From the NCBI RefSeq assembly GCF_024400215.1, contig NZ_CP053748.1:3224001-3288000 (forward strand): a stretch of 64,000 bases of DNA, read 5' to 3'. The notes below the pieces were generated by a model. The model was not told the DNA's origin and searched no databases. It was given only the letters and a program-made list of their open reading frames with translations. Positions 45,804 to 54,636 of the stretch are shown here, piece by piece. Origin of the DNA: Massilia sp. erpn (GTDB lineage: Bacteria > Pseudomonadota > Gammaproteobacteria > Burkholderiales > Burkholderiaceae_D). Position 1 is the first letter of the stretch, and each line of letters opens with the position of its first letter. The translations under genes and the position numbers were made by a program.

Positions 45804-47240
45804 TTACTTCAAACCGCCGCCGAGGGCGCGGTACAGGTCGACGGCGCTGGTGGCGCGCAGCAGGCGGGCCTGCACCAGCGACTGCTCGGCGCTGAACAGT
45901 TCGCGCTGGGCGTCCAGCACGTCGAGCGAGCTGGCGACGCCGTTTTCAAAGCGCAGCTGCAGCAGGCGCAGACGCTCGCTTTGCGCTTCCTGGATGGCGC
46001 GCTGCGCCGCCACCTGCTCGCCCAGATAGGTGCGCGCAGCCAGCGCGTCGGCGACTTCGCGGAAGGCGATCTGGATCGACTTCTCGTAGTCCGCCACGGC
46101 GATGTTCTTGCGCACTTCGCTGAGCTTGAGGTTGGCCTTGTTGCGGCCGGCGTCGAAAATCGGCAGGGTCAGCTGGGGCACGAAGGACCAGCTGCCGGTG
46201 CTGCTGTCGAACAGACCGGAGAAGCTCGGGCTGGCGCTGCCGATCGCCGCCGTCAGCGAGACGCGCGGGAAGAAGGCCGCGCGCGCCGCGCCGATATTCG
46301 CATTGGCCGCCTGCAGGCGCTGCTCGGCGGCGCGGATGTCGGGCCGGCGCGCCAGCAGGTCGGACGGCAGGCCGGCGGGCAAGGCGCTCATGGCGTCGAT
46401 CTGCGCGTCGCTGGCCATGGCGCCATCGGCGTTCACGCCCTGGCCCACCAGCAGGGTCAGGGCATTGGCGGCCTGGGCGCGCTGGCGCGCCAGCGCCAGG
46501 GCCGAGGCGCGCGCCGTTTCCATCAGCGTCTCGTTGGAGCGCAGGTCGAGACGCGAGGAGGCGCCCACGTCGACCCGCTGCTGCGTCAGGTCGAAGGTGC
46601 GCTTGCGCGCTTCATAGGTGCGCTGGGCCAGCGCGTACTGTTCGGCGAAGGCGCGTTCGGTGAAGTAGGCTTTCGCCACTTCGGCCACGATGCCGATCTG
46701 CGCCGACTGACGTGCTTCGTCGGTGGCCAGGTAGCTGGCCAGGGCGGCGTCGCTCAGGCTTTTCACGCGGCCGAAGAAGTCCAGCTCGAAAGCGGGAATC
46801 GCCAGGTTGGCGTCATAGCGCTGGTTGCGGGTGATCTGGCCGTTGCTGGATACCGAGGCCGGGGTCTTGCCGCGCGTTTCGGACAGGCCCACGTTCAGAT
46901 TGGGCAGACGGTCGGCCGACTGGATGTCGTAGGCGGCGCGCGCCTCTTCCATGCGCAGCACGGCCACACGCAGGTCGCGGTTGTTGTCCAGCGCGGCGGC
47001 GATCAGCTGCTGCAGGCGCGCATCGGCGAAGTATTCGCGCCAGCCGGTATCGACCGCGGTCTTGGCATCGGCTGCCGCTGCCGGCTGCGCTTGCGCGCCG
47101 CCGGCCGGCGGCACGGCCGGGAATTCGGCCGCCACCGGCGCGGCGGGGCGCTGGTAGGTCGGCGCCAGCGAGCAGGCCGACAGCAGGCCTGCAGCCAGCA
47201 TCAGGGCCAGCGCCGGTTTCAGGGGACTACGTTTCATCAT
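45804..47240 (-). CDS. Efflux outer-membrane factor (NodT/OprM family lipoprotein)
   Basis: Outer-membrane channel of a tripartite RND pump. 478 residues with a lipoprotein signal peptide (LMLAAGLLSACSLAPTY; lipid-modified Cys in LLSACS). Two OEP repeats are visible: the first with ADARLQQLIAAALDNNRDLRVAVLRMEEARAAYDIQ, the second with RRPDIRAAEQRLQAANANIGAARAAFFPRVSLTA. The ATG overlaps the pump stop by ATGA, and a second ATG follows immediately. It is the last gene of the leftward three-gene operon. Confidence 0.94.
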   Translation of the reverse strand: MMKRSPLKPALALMLAAGLLSACSLAPTYQRPAAPVAAEFPAVPPAGGAQAQPAAAADAKTAVDTGWREYFADARLQQLIAAALDNNRDLRVAVLRMEEARAAYDIQSADRLPNLNVGLSETRGKTPASVSSNGQITRNQRYDANLAIPAFELDFFGRVKSLSDAALASYLATDEARQSAQIGIVAEVAKAYFTERAFAEQYALAQRTYEARKRTFDLTQQRVDVGASSRLDLRSNETLMETARASALALARQRAQAANALTLLVGQGVNADGAMASDAQIDAMSALPAGLPSDLLARRPDIRAAEQRLQAANANIGAARAAFFPRVSLTAAIGSASPSFSGLFDSSTGSWSFVPQLTLPIFDAGRNKANLKLSEVRKNIAVADYEKSIQIAFREVADALAARTYLGEQVAAQRAIQEAQSERLRLLQLRFENGVASSLDVLDAQRELFSAEQSLVQARLLRATSAVDLYRALGGGLK

Positions 47241-50200
47241 GCTTTGTTCTCCGGCAGGTCCAGTTCATGCGCGGCCAGACGGCGCTGGCGTTCGCTTCCC
47301 TTGAATATCTTGCGCACCACGACGAAGAAGACCGGCACCAGGAACACCGCCAGCACCGTGGCCGTGATCATGCCGCCCATCACGCCGGTACCGATGGCGC
47401 GCTGGCTGGCCGAACCGGCGCCGGAGGCGATCACCAGCGGCAGCACGCCGAGGATGAAGGCGAGCGAAGTCATGATGATGGGGCGGAAGCGCAGATGCAC
47501 CGCTTCCAGCGTGGCTTCCACCAGGCCCATGCCTTGCGCCTGCAAGTCCTTGGCGAATTCGATGATCAGGATCGCGTTCTTGGCCGACAGGCCGATGATG
47601 GCGATCAGGCCGACCTTGAAGTAGACGTCGTTGGGCAGGTCGCGCAGGTGGGCGCCGAGCAGGGCGCCCAGCACGCCGAGCGGCACCACCAGCAGCACGG
47701 CCACCGGAATCGATTCGCTCTCATACAGCGCGGCCAGCACCAGGAAGACGGCCAGCAGCGACAGGGCGAACAGCGCCGGCGCCTGCGAGCCGGAGATGCG
47801 TTCTTCCAGCGACTGGCCGGTCCATTCGATGCCGAAGCCGGGCGGCAGCTGCTCGGCCAGGCGCAGCAGCTCTTCCATCGCCTCGCCGGTGCTGTGGCCA
47901 GGGGCTGCGTCGCCGGTCAGCTTCACGGCGGGATAGCCGTTGTAGCGCACCAGTTGTACCGCGCCGTTGATCCAGCGCGTGCTGGCGAAGGAGGAGAACG
48001 GCACCATGGTGCCGCTGCTGCTGCGCACCTGCAGGCGCAGCAGGTCTTCCGGCTGCAGGCGGCGCGTCTCGTCGGCCTGCACGATGACGCGCTGCTGGCG
48101 GCCGCTGTTGGTGAAGTCGTTGACATACGAGGAACCGAGCGCGCTCGACATGGTGCTGTTGATGTCGGCGAAGTTCACGCCCAGGGCGTTGGCTTTCTCG
48201 CGGTCGATATCGAGTTGCAGCTGCGGCGCGTCTTCCAGGCCTTCGGGGCGCAGGCCTTTCAGCACCGCGCTCTTGCCGGCCATGCCCAGCAGCTGGTTGC
48301 GCGCGGCGATCAGGGCGGCGTGGCCTTGCGAGCTGCGGTCCTGCAGGCGGGCCGTGATGCCGGTGGCGTTGCCCAGTTCGCGGATCGGCGGAGGGCTGAG
48401 CGGGAAGACGATGGCGTCGGCGATGCCGGACAGCGCGCCCAGCGCCTTGCCGGCGATGGCCGATGCCGACTGGTCCGGACCACGCTCGCTCCAGTCCTTG
48501 AGCGGCACGAACACCAGGCCGGCGTTCTGGCCATTGCCCGAGAAGCTGAAGCCGGCCACCGCGATGGTGCGCGCCACGCCGGGCTGGGCGCGGAAATATT
48601 CGTCGACCTTGGCCAGCACGGCTTCGGCGCGGCTGCGCGAAGCGCCTGGCGGCAGCTGGACGTTGGTCACGATATAGCCCTGGTCCTCGTTCGGCAGGAA
48701 GGAGGAGGGCAGGCGCGCGAACAGATAGCCGACGATGCCGAGAATGGCGAGGAAGACCAGCATGAAGCGGCCGGTGCGCGTCAGCATCTTGGCGACCATG
48801 CCCTGGTAGCCGGTGGCGGTGACGGCGAAGCGGCGGTTGAACCAGCCGAAGAAGCCGCGTTTTTCGACATGGTGGCCGGCCTGCACCGGTTTCAGCATGG
48901 TGGCGCACAGGGCTGGGGTCAGGGTCAGGGCCATCAGGGCCGAGAACACCATGGCCGAGACCATGGACAGCGAGAACTGGCGGTAGATCGCGCCCACCGC
49001 GCCGCCGAAGAAGGCCATCGGGATGAACACGGCGATCAGCACCAGGGTGATGCCGATGATGGCGCCGGTGATCTGCGACATGGCTTTGCGCGTCGCATCG
49101 CGCGGCGACAGGCCTTCCTCGCTCATGATGCGCTCCACGTTCTCCACCACCACGATGGCGTCGTCCACCAGGATGCCGATGGCCAGCACCATGCCGAACA
49201 TGGTCAGCACGTTGATCGAGAAGCCGAACACCTGCATGGCGGCGAAGGTGCCCATCAGGGCGACCGGCACCACGATGGTCGGAATCAGGGTGTAGCGGAA
49301 GTTCTGCAGGAACAGGTACATCACCAGGAACACCAGCAGCACCGCTTCGCACAGCGTCTTCACCACTTCCTCGATGGAGATCTTGACGAAGAGCGAGGTA
49401 TCGTAAGGCACGGTGTATTCCAGGCCGGGCGGGAAGTACTTGGACAGTTCTTCCATCTTGGCGCGCACCAGGTTGGCGGTGGCCAGGGCGTTGCCGGTCA
49501 GCGACTGCTGCACGGCGATGGCGACGAAGGGCTTGCCGCTCAGGCGGGCGCTGATGCCGTAGCTGGCGCCGCCAAGTTCGATGCGGGCCACGTCCGACAG
49601 GCGCACGGTGGCGCCGTTCGGATTGGCGCGCAGCACGATCTTGCCGAATTCCTCGATGGAGCTGAGCTGGCCCGTCACCACCACCGGCGCGTTATAGGTC
49701 TGCGAGGCGGGGTTCGGCAGGTCGCCGATGGTGCCCGATGCCACCTGCGCATTTTGCTGGCGGATGGCGGCCGTCACGTCCGCCATATTCAGCTTGTAGC
49801 CCACCAGCTTGTTGGGATCGACCCAGACGCGCATGGCGCGCTCGGTGCCGAAGAGCTGGGCCTGGCCGACGCCTGGCAGGCGCTTGATCTCGTTGACCAC
49901 ATTACGCGCCATATAGTCGCCGATGGCGGTCGGGTCCATCTTGCCATCGGTCGAAGTCAGGCCGACGAACATCAGGATGTTGGAGCGCGCCTTGTTCACC
50001 TGCACGCCCTGCTGGGTCACGGCCTGCGGCAGGCGCGACTCCACGCGCTTGATGCGGTTTTGCACGTCCACCGCGGCCAGGTCGGGATTGGTGCCGGGCT
50101 GGAAGGTCACGGTGATCGTCACCTGGCCATTGGCCTCGCTCTGCGACTCGACGTATTGCAGGCCGTCGGCCCCGTTCATCTCCTGTTCGATGACGCTGGT

Positions 50201-50383
50201 GACGGCATCGTCCAGCACCTGGGCGGTGGCGCCTGGATAAGTGGCGTTGATGACGATGGACGGCGGCGCGATGGTCGGATATTGCGCCACCGGCAGCATG
50301 GTGATGGCGAGCGCGCCGCCAAGCAGGATAAAGAGGGCGATCACCCAGGCGAATACCGGGCGATCGATAAAGAATTTTGCCAT
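47237..50383 (-). CDS. RND multidrug efflux permease (HAE1/AcrB family)
   Basis: Inner-membrane proton/drug antiporter. 1048 residues, the usual length, starting MAKFFIDRPVFAWVIALFI. It has twelve predicted membrane segments and two large periplasmic loops. The proton-relay aspartates are intact in GMVLAIGILVDDAIVVVENVE, and the partner Lys is in GLSAKNAILIIEFAKD. It is closest in style to AcrB/MexB-type pumps. It starts 9 bp after the adaptor gene and overlaps the outer-membrane gene by 4 bp, giving a complete adaptor-pump-channel operon. Substrates are not predictable. Confidence 0.96.
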   Translation of the reverse strand: MAKFFIDRPVFAWVIALFILLGGALAITMLPVAQYPTIAPPSIVINATYPGATAQVLDDAVTSVIEQEMNGADGLQYVESQSEANGQVTITVTFQPGTNPDLAAVDVQNRIKRVESRLPQAVTQQGVQVNKARSNILMFVGLTSTDGKMDPTAIGDYMARNVVNEIKRLPGVGQAQLFGTERAMRVWVDPNKLVGYKLNMADVTAAIRQQNAQVASGTIGDLPNPASQTYNAPVVVTGQLSSIEEFGKIVLRANPNGATVRLSDVARIELGGASYGISARLSGKPFVAIAVQQSLTGNALATANLVRAKMEELSKYFPPGLEYTVPYDTSLFVKISIEEVVKTLCEAVLLVFLVMYLFLQNFRYTLIPTIVVPVALMGTFAAMQVFGFSINVLTMFGMVLAIGILVDDAIVVVENVERIMSEEGLSPRDATRKAMSQITGAIIGITLVLIAVFIPMAFFGGAVGAIYRQFSLSMVSAMVFSALMALTLTPALCATMLKPVQAGHHVEKRGFFGWFNRRFAVTATGYQGMVAKMLTRTGRFMLVFLAILGIVGYLFARLPSSFLPNEDQGYIVTNVQLPPGASRSRAEAVLAKVDEYFRAQPGVARTIAVAGFSFSGNGQNAGLVFVPLKDWSERGPDQSASAIAGKALGALSGIADAIVFPLSPPPIRELGNATGITARLQDRSSQGHAALIAARNQLLGMAGKSAVLKGLRPEGLEDAPQLQLDIDREKANALGVNFADINSTMSSALGSSYVNDFTNSGRQQRVIVQADETRRLQPEDLLRLQVRSSSGTMVPFSSFASTRWINGAVQLVRYNGYPAVKLTGDAAPGHSTGEAMEELLRLAEQLPPGFGIEWTGQSLEERISGSQAPALFALSLLAVFLVLAALYESESIPVAVLLVVPLGVLGALLGAHLRDLPNDVYFKVGLIAIIGLSAKNAILIIEFAKDLQAQGMGLVEATLEAVHLRFRPIIMTSLAFILGVLPLVIASGAGSASQRAIGTGVMGGMITATVLAVFLVPVFFVVVRKIFKGSERQRRLAAHELDLPENKA

Positions 50384-50392
50384 TGCGTCCCC

Positions 50393-51613
50393 TTACTTGG
50401 CGCTTGCCGCAGGAGCGGAAGCGGCGGCGCCGTTAGCCGGTGCTGCCGCTGGCGCGCCGCCTTTGGCAGCGGCTGGACCTTGCCATGGCACCGGATTGAC
50501 CTTGCCGCCCGGCTTGGCCTTCTGGAAGCCTTCCACGATGATGCGTTCACCGCCTTTCAGGCCGGAGTTGATGATCCAGCGGTTGTCCTGCGAGGCGTCG
50601 GCCTTCACCGGCTGCGCCGTCACCTTGTTGTCGGCGCCCACGATCATGACGGTCGCGCCTTCCGCGCCGCGCACCACGGCCTGCTGCGGCACGGTGATGG
50701 CGGCCTCGTTCACGCCCTGTTCCAGGTGGGCGCGCACATACATGCCGGGCAGCAGATTGCGGTTCGGATTCGGGAATTCGGCGCGCATCGAGACGGAACC
50801 GGAGCTTTCATCCACCGCCACGTCGGAGAACAGCAGTTTGCCGACAGCCGGGTATTCGCGGCCATCCTCGGTCACGAGGGTCACGCGCGCCTGGTCCTTG
50901 CCGGCGCTTTTCAGCTTACCGTCAGCCAGCGCCTGTTTCAGGCGCAGCAGCTCGGTGGAGGACTGGGTCACGGTCACATAGATCGGATCGAGCTGCTGCA
51001 CCACGGCCAGCGGCGTCGCTTCGCCCTGGCCCACCAGCGCGCCTTCGGTGACGAGCGCGCGGCCGACGCGGCCGGAGATCGGCGCGGTCACGGTGGTATA
51101 GCCCAGGTTCAGGCTGGCGGTCTGGCGTGTGGCGCGGGCCGTCGCCAGATCGGCGCTGGCCTGCTTCTGCGCGGTCAGCGCATCGTCGTATTCCTGCTGG
51201 CTGACGGCTTGCGCGGCCAGCAGCGGCTTATAGCGTTTCACTTTCAGCTCGGCCTGGGCCAGGTTGGCCTCGGCCTTGGCCACGGTGGCGCCGGCGCTGT
51301 CGAAGGTGGCCTGGGTCTGGGCCGGGTCGATGCGGAACAGGGTTTCGCCGGCCTTCACATCGCCGCCTTCCTTGAAGACGCGCTGCAGCACGATGCCGGG
51401 GGTACGCGCGCGTACTTGCGCGATGCGCGACGCCTCCACGCGTCCTGGCAGCTCGTCGCTGATGGCGACGCTGGCGGCGGCTACGGTGACGACCGAAACG
51501 GTGGGAGGAGGTGGCGGCGCGTTACTGGCGTTTTTTTTGTCGCCGCAAGCTGCCAGCAGGGTGAGGGAAACAATGGCGGCAGCCAGGGGCGTGTAACGAG
51601 GGACAGATCTCAT
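50393..51613 (-). CDS. RND efflux periplasmic adaptor (MFP, AcrA-like)
   Basis: 406 residues from ATG at 51613; the open frame further upstream is not credible. Lipoprotein signal LTLLAACGDKK gives a lipid-anchored Cys. Barrel-sandwich (GRVEASRIAQVRARTPGIV), alpha-hairpin (AEANLAQAELKVKRYKPLLAAQAVSQQEYDDALTAQKQ), beta-barrel and membrane-proximal domains follow in order. An Ala/Gly-rich tail ends the protein. It is the first gene of the operon with the RND pump and outer-membrane channel. Confidence 0.95.
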   Translation of the reverse strand: MRSVPRYTPLAAAIVSLTLLAACGDKKNASNAPPPPPTVSVVTVAAASVAISDELPGRVEASRIAQVRARTPGIVLQRVFKEGGDVKAGETLFRIDPAQTQATFDSAGATVAKAEANLAQAELKVKRYKPLLAAQAVSQQEYDDALTAQKQASADLATARATRQTASLNLGYTTVTAPISGRVGRALVTEGALVGQGEATPLAVVQQLDPIYVTVTQSSTELLRLKQALADGKLKSAGKDQARVTLVTEDGREYPAVGKLLFSDVAVDESSGSVSMRAEFPNPNRNLLPGMYVRAHLEQGVNEAAITVPQQAVVRGAEGATVMIVGADNKVTAQPVKADASQDNRWIINSGLKGGERIIVEGFQKAKPGGKVNPVPWQGPAAAKGGAPAAAPANGAAASAPAASAK

Positions 51614-51679
51614 GGATGTCTCGTGAGGTGAAGTTAAACAAATAATGCTTCCCTTGACTTGAAGCAAGGAAGGTGCGGA

Positions 51680-51703
51680 ACATTGTATAACAGTGTCAAA
51701 TGT
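51680..51703 (-). promoter_or_regulatory. Candidate promoter/operator of the efflux operon
   Basis: Minus strand ACATTTGACACTGTTATACAATGT region: an imperfect inverted repeat with ACATT/AATGT ends surrounds TTGACA and TATACA elements whose spacing is not optimal. It lies about 70 bp before the adaptor gene. No local efflux repressor gene is present. Confidence 0.35.
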
Positions 51704-51809
51704 AACGTTTTGTACATGCCGGTGGGAAAATTTCCCGCAAAAAGGTGGGCGGGGCGGCAAAGGGGGAGAGTGGCGATGCGGGGGCTTGGCTATGGATGCC
51801 GGTCAATTA

Positions 51810-52193
51810 CTAAGGAGTTTTGCGCCGTACCTCTTGGTTCTCCCAGCCGCAGGAGGCACCATGGTAGGCCGCGCAATTTTTGCCTTCAACGACCTTGCCC
51901 TTGGCCCATTTCTGGTCAAAGGATATTTGCAGCACGCATTGCTCCCCACCTTCGGCTTTTACGTAAGGCTTAAGCAAAAGCGTCCTTCCATGAATTTTCC
52001 CAACTCCGGCAATACGGCCTAAGCAAGCCCCTTCAGTGATAGTTGCCGACGCGGCTACAATGCCTTGTTCTGGGTCCAGCAAGAGCGTTTTAAGGTGCGT
52101 GGATTTGGAAGAAAATTCTCCTTCTGCCTGCATGAATTGCGCATGCGAGTTGAGAGAAATAAGCAATAAGGCGGGTATAAAATTTTTCATCAT
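51810..52193 (-). CDS. Small exported protein, possible immunity protein
   Basis: 127 residues with a Sec signal peptide (MMKNFIPALLLISLNSHA, cleavage near SHA-Q). The mature domain has four cysteines (GACLG, EQCVL, KNCAA, ASCGW), consistent with two disulfides, and a conserved-looking core GKIHGRTLLLKPYV, then FDQKWAKGKVVEGKNCAAYHGASCGW. I do not recognise the family. It lies directly downstream of a PAAR protein on the same strand with only a few bases between it and the C-terminal fragment. A periplasmic immunity protein against a cell-wall-acting effector is one reading. Confidence 0.6.
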   Translation of the reverse strand: MMKNFIPALLLISLNSHAQFMQAEGEFSSKSTHLKTLLLDPEQGIVAASATITEGACLGRIAGVGKIHGRTLLLKPYVKAEGGEQCVLQISFDQKWAKGKVVEGKNCAAYHGASCGWENQEVRRKTP

Positions 52194-52196
52194 GGG

Positions 52197-52426
52197 TTAT
52201 TTCGCCTGCGATAAATTTCTAGCCTCGTCAGCATATTGCTGCCCCCCAGCCATTGCGGCGGACATTCTCTCGTAGGCGTCCTGCAGTGTCAGCGAACCGT
52301 TCCCGTATAAGGAGGGATTGCCTTTGATTACTTCTTTGCTTAATACGTCCGCCACCGATGTGTTGTGGTCTTTCGCCAATGCTCGAAGGAAGCGCTGGCC
52401 ATCGCATTTAATCGTTTGTGCGGAAC
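52197..52426 (-). pseudogene. Out-of-frame C-terminal part of the PAAR protein
   Basis: This frame overlaps the end of the PAAR reading frame and encodes ~75 residues (IKCDGQRFLRALAKDHNTSV, then ADVLSKEVIKGNPSLYGNG and LTLQDAYERMSAAMAGGQQY). It has no good start of its own (a TTG only). One missing base near 52420-52428 (GTTCC for GTTTCC, for example) would fuse it to the PAAR frame. The frame is open back to about 52510, so the exact site of the shift is uncertain. It may be a real frameshift, programmed slippage or a sequencing error. Confidence 0.5.
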
Positions 52427-52801
52427 GTAGACCAAGGCAATGTTTGCGGTGGCGGGAGGCTTCACTGACGTAGCAATAGCCGTATGCTTGTCGGACCTTT
52501 CTGCCTTACTGTGTGCGGTAGCGCTCGCGCCGGGTTGATTATCAACCGTCATTTGGTGCTGAGTCGCAATCAGGATGGCGCCGCAACCGGTCTTCATTCC
52601 CTCAACGGCCGTGCCCAGGCCGCCGAAAGTATGAAAGTCCAGTCCTTCGCTGATCGGGAACTTGCCCTTGCACAAAGGACAGTAAGTTAAGTGTCCACGC
52701 AGTGCGATGAGGCGGCCATCGATGGTCGCATCCGGACTGCCTTCCAAAACTTGGCCGCCGTGTGAGGTCGGGTCGCCTTGGCAAATGATAGCGCGCGCCA
52801 T
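52340..52801 (-). CDS. PAAR-domain protein (type VI secretion spike tip/effector)
   Basis: PAAR proteins cap the VgrG spike of type VI secretion systems and often carry effector domains. 153 residues in this frame. Residues about 1-85 are a clear PAAR domain: IICQGDPTSHGGQVLEGSPDATIDG, then GHLTYCPLCKGKFPISEG and GMKTGCGAILIAT. A Ser/Ala/Pro linker follows, and the last ~30 residues (KRLNAMASASFEHWRKTTTHRW) look like an out-of-frame tail, because another frame continues sensibly to 52197. No vgrG or other type VI gene is in the window, so this is an orphan module. Confidence 0.82.
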   Translation of the reverse strand: MARAIICQGDPTSHGGQVLEGSPDATIDGRLIALRGHLTYCPLCKGKFPISEGLDFHTFGGLGTAVEGMKTGCGAILIATQHQMTVDNQPGASATAHSKAERSDKHTAIATSVKPPATANIALVYVPHKRLNAMASASFEHWRKTTTHRWRTY

Positions 52802-52879
52802 GGTCGTCTCCTTTTGCGTTCAGGAAACTTCACTCTAGTCGGTGTCCAAAGGCAGGCATTGATACGCGGCAAACAAAAA

Positions 52880-52936
52880 CAGCCGAGCCCGTGTCCGATT
52901 GGGGTCTGACCCCAAGGTGGACACGGGCTCGGCTGT
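52880..52936. repeat. 57-bp nested palindrome, probable tal terminator
   Basis: Perfect 18-bp arms ACAGCCGAGCCCGTGTCC and GGACACGGGCTCGGCTGT enclose a second palindrome TTGGGGTCTGACCCCAA (52899-52915). A short A-rich tract lies on the left, giving T residues in the tal direction (GTTTTTGTTTG). It lies 21 bp beyond the tal stop. Confidence 0.8.
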
Positions 52937-52957
52937 GGTGCCGCGGCTAAGCCAGGC

Positions 52958-53893
52958 TTAGCGCAGGGCGGTGATCATTTGTTTGAGCTTGCCGGAGTCG
53001 GCGCAGAAGGCGCGGATGCCTTCGGCCAGCTTTTCGGTGGCCATGGCGTCTTCGTTGAGCATGAAGCGGAAGGTCTTTTCGTCGACGCTGAGCTTGATGA
53101 TGCCGGCCGCCGGCAGGTTGTCGGCGCTGAGCTTGCGCTCGACCGGGGCGCTGTCGTCGGCCAGCTTTTGCAGCAGGTCGGGGCTAATGGTCAGCAAGTC
53201 GCAGCCGGCCAGTTCCAGGATCTGGCTGGTGTTGCGGAAGCTGGCGCCCATCACTTCGGTCTTGTAGCCGAATTTGCGGTAGTAGTTGTAGATGCGCTTG
53301 ACCGATTGCACGCCCGGGTCTTCGGCGCCCTGGTAGTCGATGGCGGTGGATTTCTTGTACCAGTCGTAGATGCGGCCGACGAAGGGCGAAATCAGCTGGG
53401 CGCCCGCTTCGGCGCAGGCAATGGCCTGGGCCAGCGAGAACAGCAGCGTCATATTGCAGCGGATGCCTTCTTTTTCCAGCACTTCGGCGGCGCGGATGCC
53501 TTCCCAGGTGGAGGCGATCTTGATCAGCACGCGTTCGCGCGGGATGCCGGCCTGTTCGTACAGGGCGATCAGCTCGCGGCCCTTGGCGATATTGCCTTCG
53601 ACGTCGAAGGACAGGCGGGCGTCGATTTCGGTCGAGACGCGGCCCGGAATCACCTCAAGGATTTCCTTGCCGAATGCAATCAGCAGGCGGTCGATGATGT
53701 CGCCGGTGGAAGCGTTCGGGTTGTCGCGCACGGCTTTTTGCAGCAGCGGCTTGTATTCGTCCTTCTGCACCGCTTTCAGGATCAGCGAGGGGTTGGTGGT
53801 GGCGTCGCGTGGGGTGTAAGCCTTGATCGACTGGAAATCGCCGGTGTCGGCAACGACGGTGGTGAATTGTTTGAGCTGTTCGAGTTGGTTCAT
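52958..53893 (-). CDS. tal: Transaldolase
   Basis: Non-oxidative pentose-phosphate enzyme transferring a dihydroxyacetone unit. 311 residues of the TalB class: [20 protein letters not shown] at the N-terminus, and the Schiff-base lysine in [20 protein letters not shown], followed by [36 protein letters not shown]. Full length with all conserved segments. It is transcribed alone, 3.8 kb from the zwf operon. Confidence 0.96.
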   Translation of the reverse strand: MNQLEQLKQFTTVVADTGDFQSIKAYTPRDATTNPSLILKAVQKDEYKPLLQKAVRDNPNASTGDIIDRLLIAFGKEILEVIPGRVSTEIDARLSFDVEGNIAKGRELIALYEQAGIPRERVLIKIASTWEGIRAAEVLEKEGIRCNMTLLFSLAQAIACAEAGAQLISPFVGRIYDWYKKSTAIDYQGAEDPGVQSVKRIYNYYRKFGYKTEVMGASFRNTSQILELAGCDLLTISPDLLQKLADDSAPVERKLSADNLPAAGIIKLSVDEKTFRFMLNEDAMATEKLAEGIRAFCADSGKLKQMITALR

Positions 53894-54052
53894 GGCTGCG
53901 GCAAGGTTGAGGGGTCAAAGGCGGAAAGACTTATTGTACCCAATTGCCGGCCACGGCCGGTATTGCCTGCATCTGCGGTGTGGTGACTTTGTGTGAACAT
54001 TTTCGCGCCAAGCCAGTCTAAATTGAGCCTATCTGGTCTGCAAGGGGCACCC

Positions 54053-54616
54053 ATGTCTTTCACAGGACTGTATGGCAAGGAGCTGGAGGGCTTGCACGAA
54101 GCCTTGCGCAGCTTCGGCCACCACCGTTTTCCCGCCCTGCGCGAGGAGGTGGACGACCTGGCGGCGCAGACGTTGTCCGACGTCTGGAGCTATCTGGGCG
54201 GTCTGCAGGGCGCCACGCCGCTGGCCCGGGACGAGGTGCGCAAGCTGGCGTTCACGGTGTTCCGGCGCCGCGCCGCCGATCTGTTCCGGCGCCGCGCCCA
54301 GCAGCCACTGCTGAGCATGGAGGAGGTGCCCGATGCCGTGCAGACGGTGGCCGAGGAGGGCCCCGGCAAGGAGCGCGCGCTGTTGTACCGGCGCATGCTG
54401 CGCATCTGCCTGGCCGAGATGGCTGGCGTGAACGAGGAAGACCGCTTGCTGCTGGCCCGCGTGGCCGATCTGGACTCCGCGTATGTGGCGGCCGACCACG
54501 AAGCGTTGGCGCCGCGCGAACGCCAGCGGTTGCGGCGGCTGCGGTTGCGCCTGGCAGAAGCGATCCGGCGAGAAATGGGCGAGGACGCGCGGCAACTGCT
54601 GCGCGAGGATTTCTAA
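54053..54616 (+). CDS. Sigma-70-like factor (ECF-type)
   Basis: 187 residues from ATG at 54053 with AAGGGG upstream. The N-terminal half fits sigma region 2 (LREEVDDLAAQTLSDVWSYL, then VRKLAFTVFRRRAADLFRRRAQQP). The C-terminal half has a weaker region-4-like pattern (NEEDRLLLARVADLDSAYVAADHEALAPRERQRLRRLRLRLAEAI). No anti-sigma gene is adjacent. A metallophosphoesterase gene follows after 20 bp, so the two are probably cotranscribed. Target promoters are unknown. Confidence 0.72.
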   Translation: MSFTGLYGKELEGLHEALRSFGHHRFPALREEVDDLAAQTLSDVWSYLGGLQGATPLARDEVRKLAFTVFRRRAADLFRRRAQQPLLSMEEVPDAVQTVAEEGPGKERALLYRRMLRICLAEMAGVNEEDRLLLARVADLDSAYVAADHEALAPRERQRLRRLRLRLAEAIRREMGEDARQLLREDF

Positions 54617-54636
54617 AAAAGGCGGAGGAGAACGGC

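Noticed and set aside
47267..51631. A 1454-codon open frame on the plus strand
   Set aside because: It lies antisense to the clearly conserved RND pump and adaptor genes. Its product is His/Gln/Arg/Gly-rich low-complexity sequence, as expected from the shadow frame of GC-rich coding DNA.
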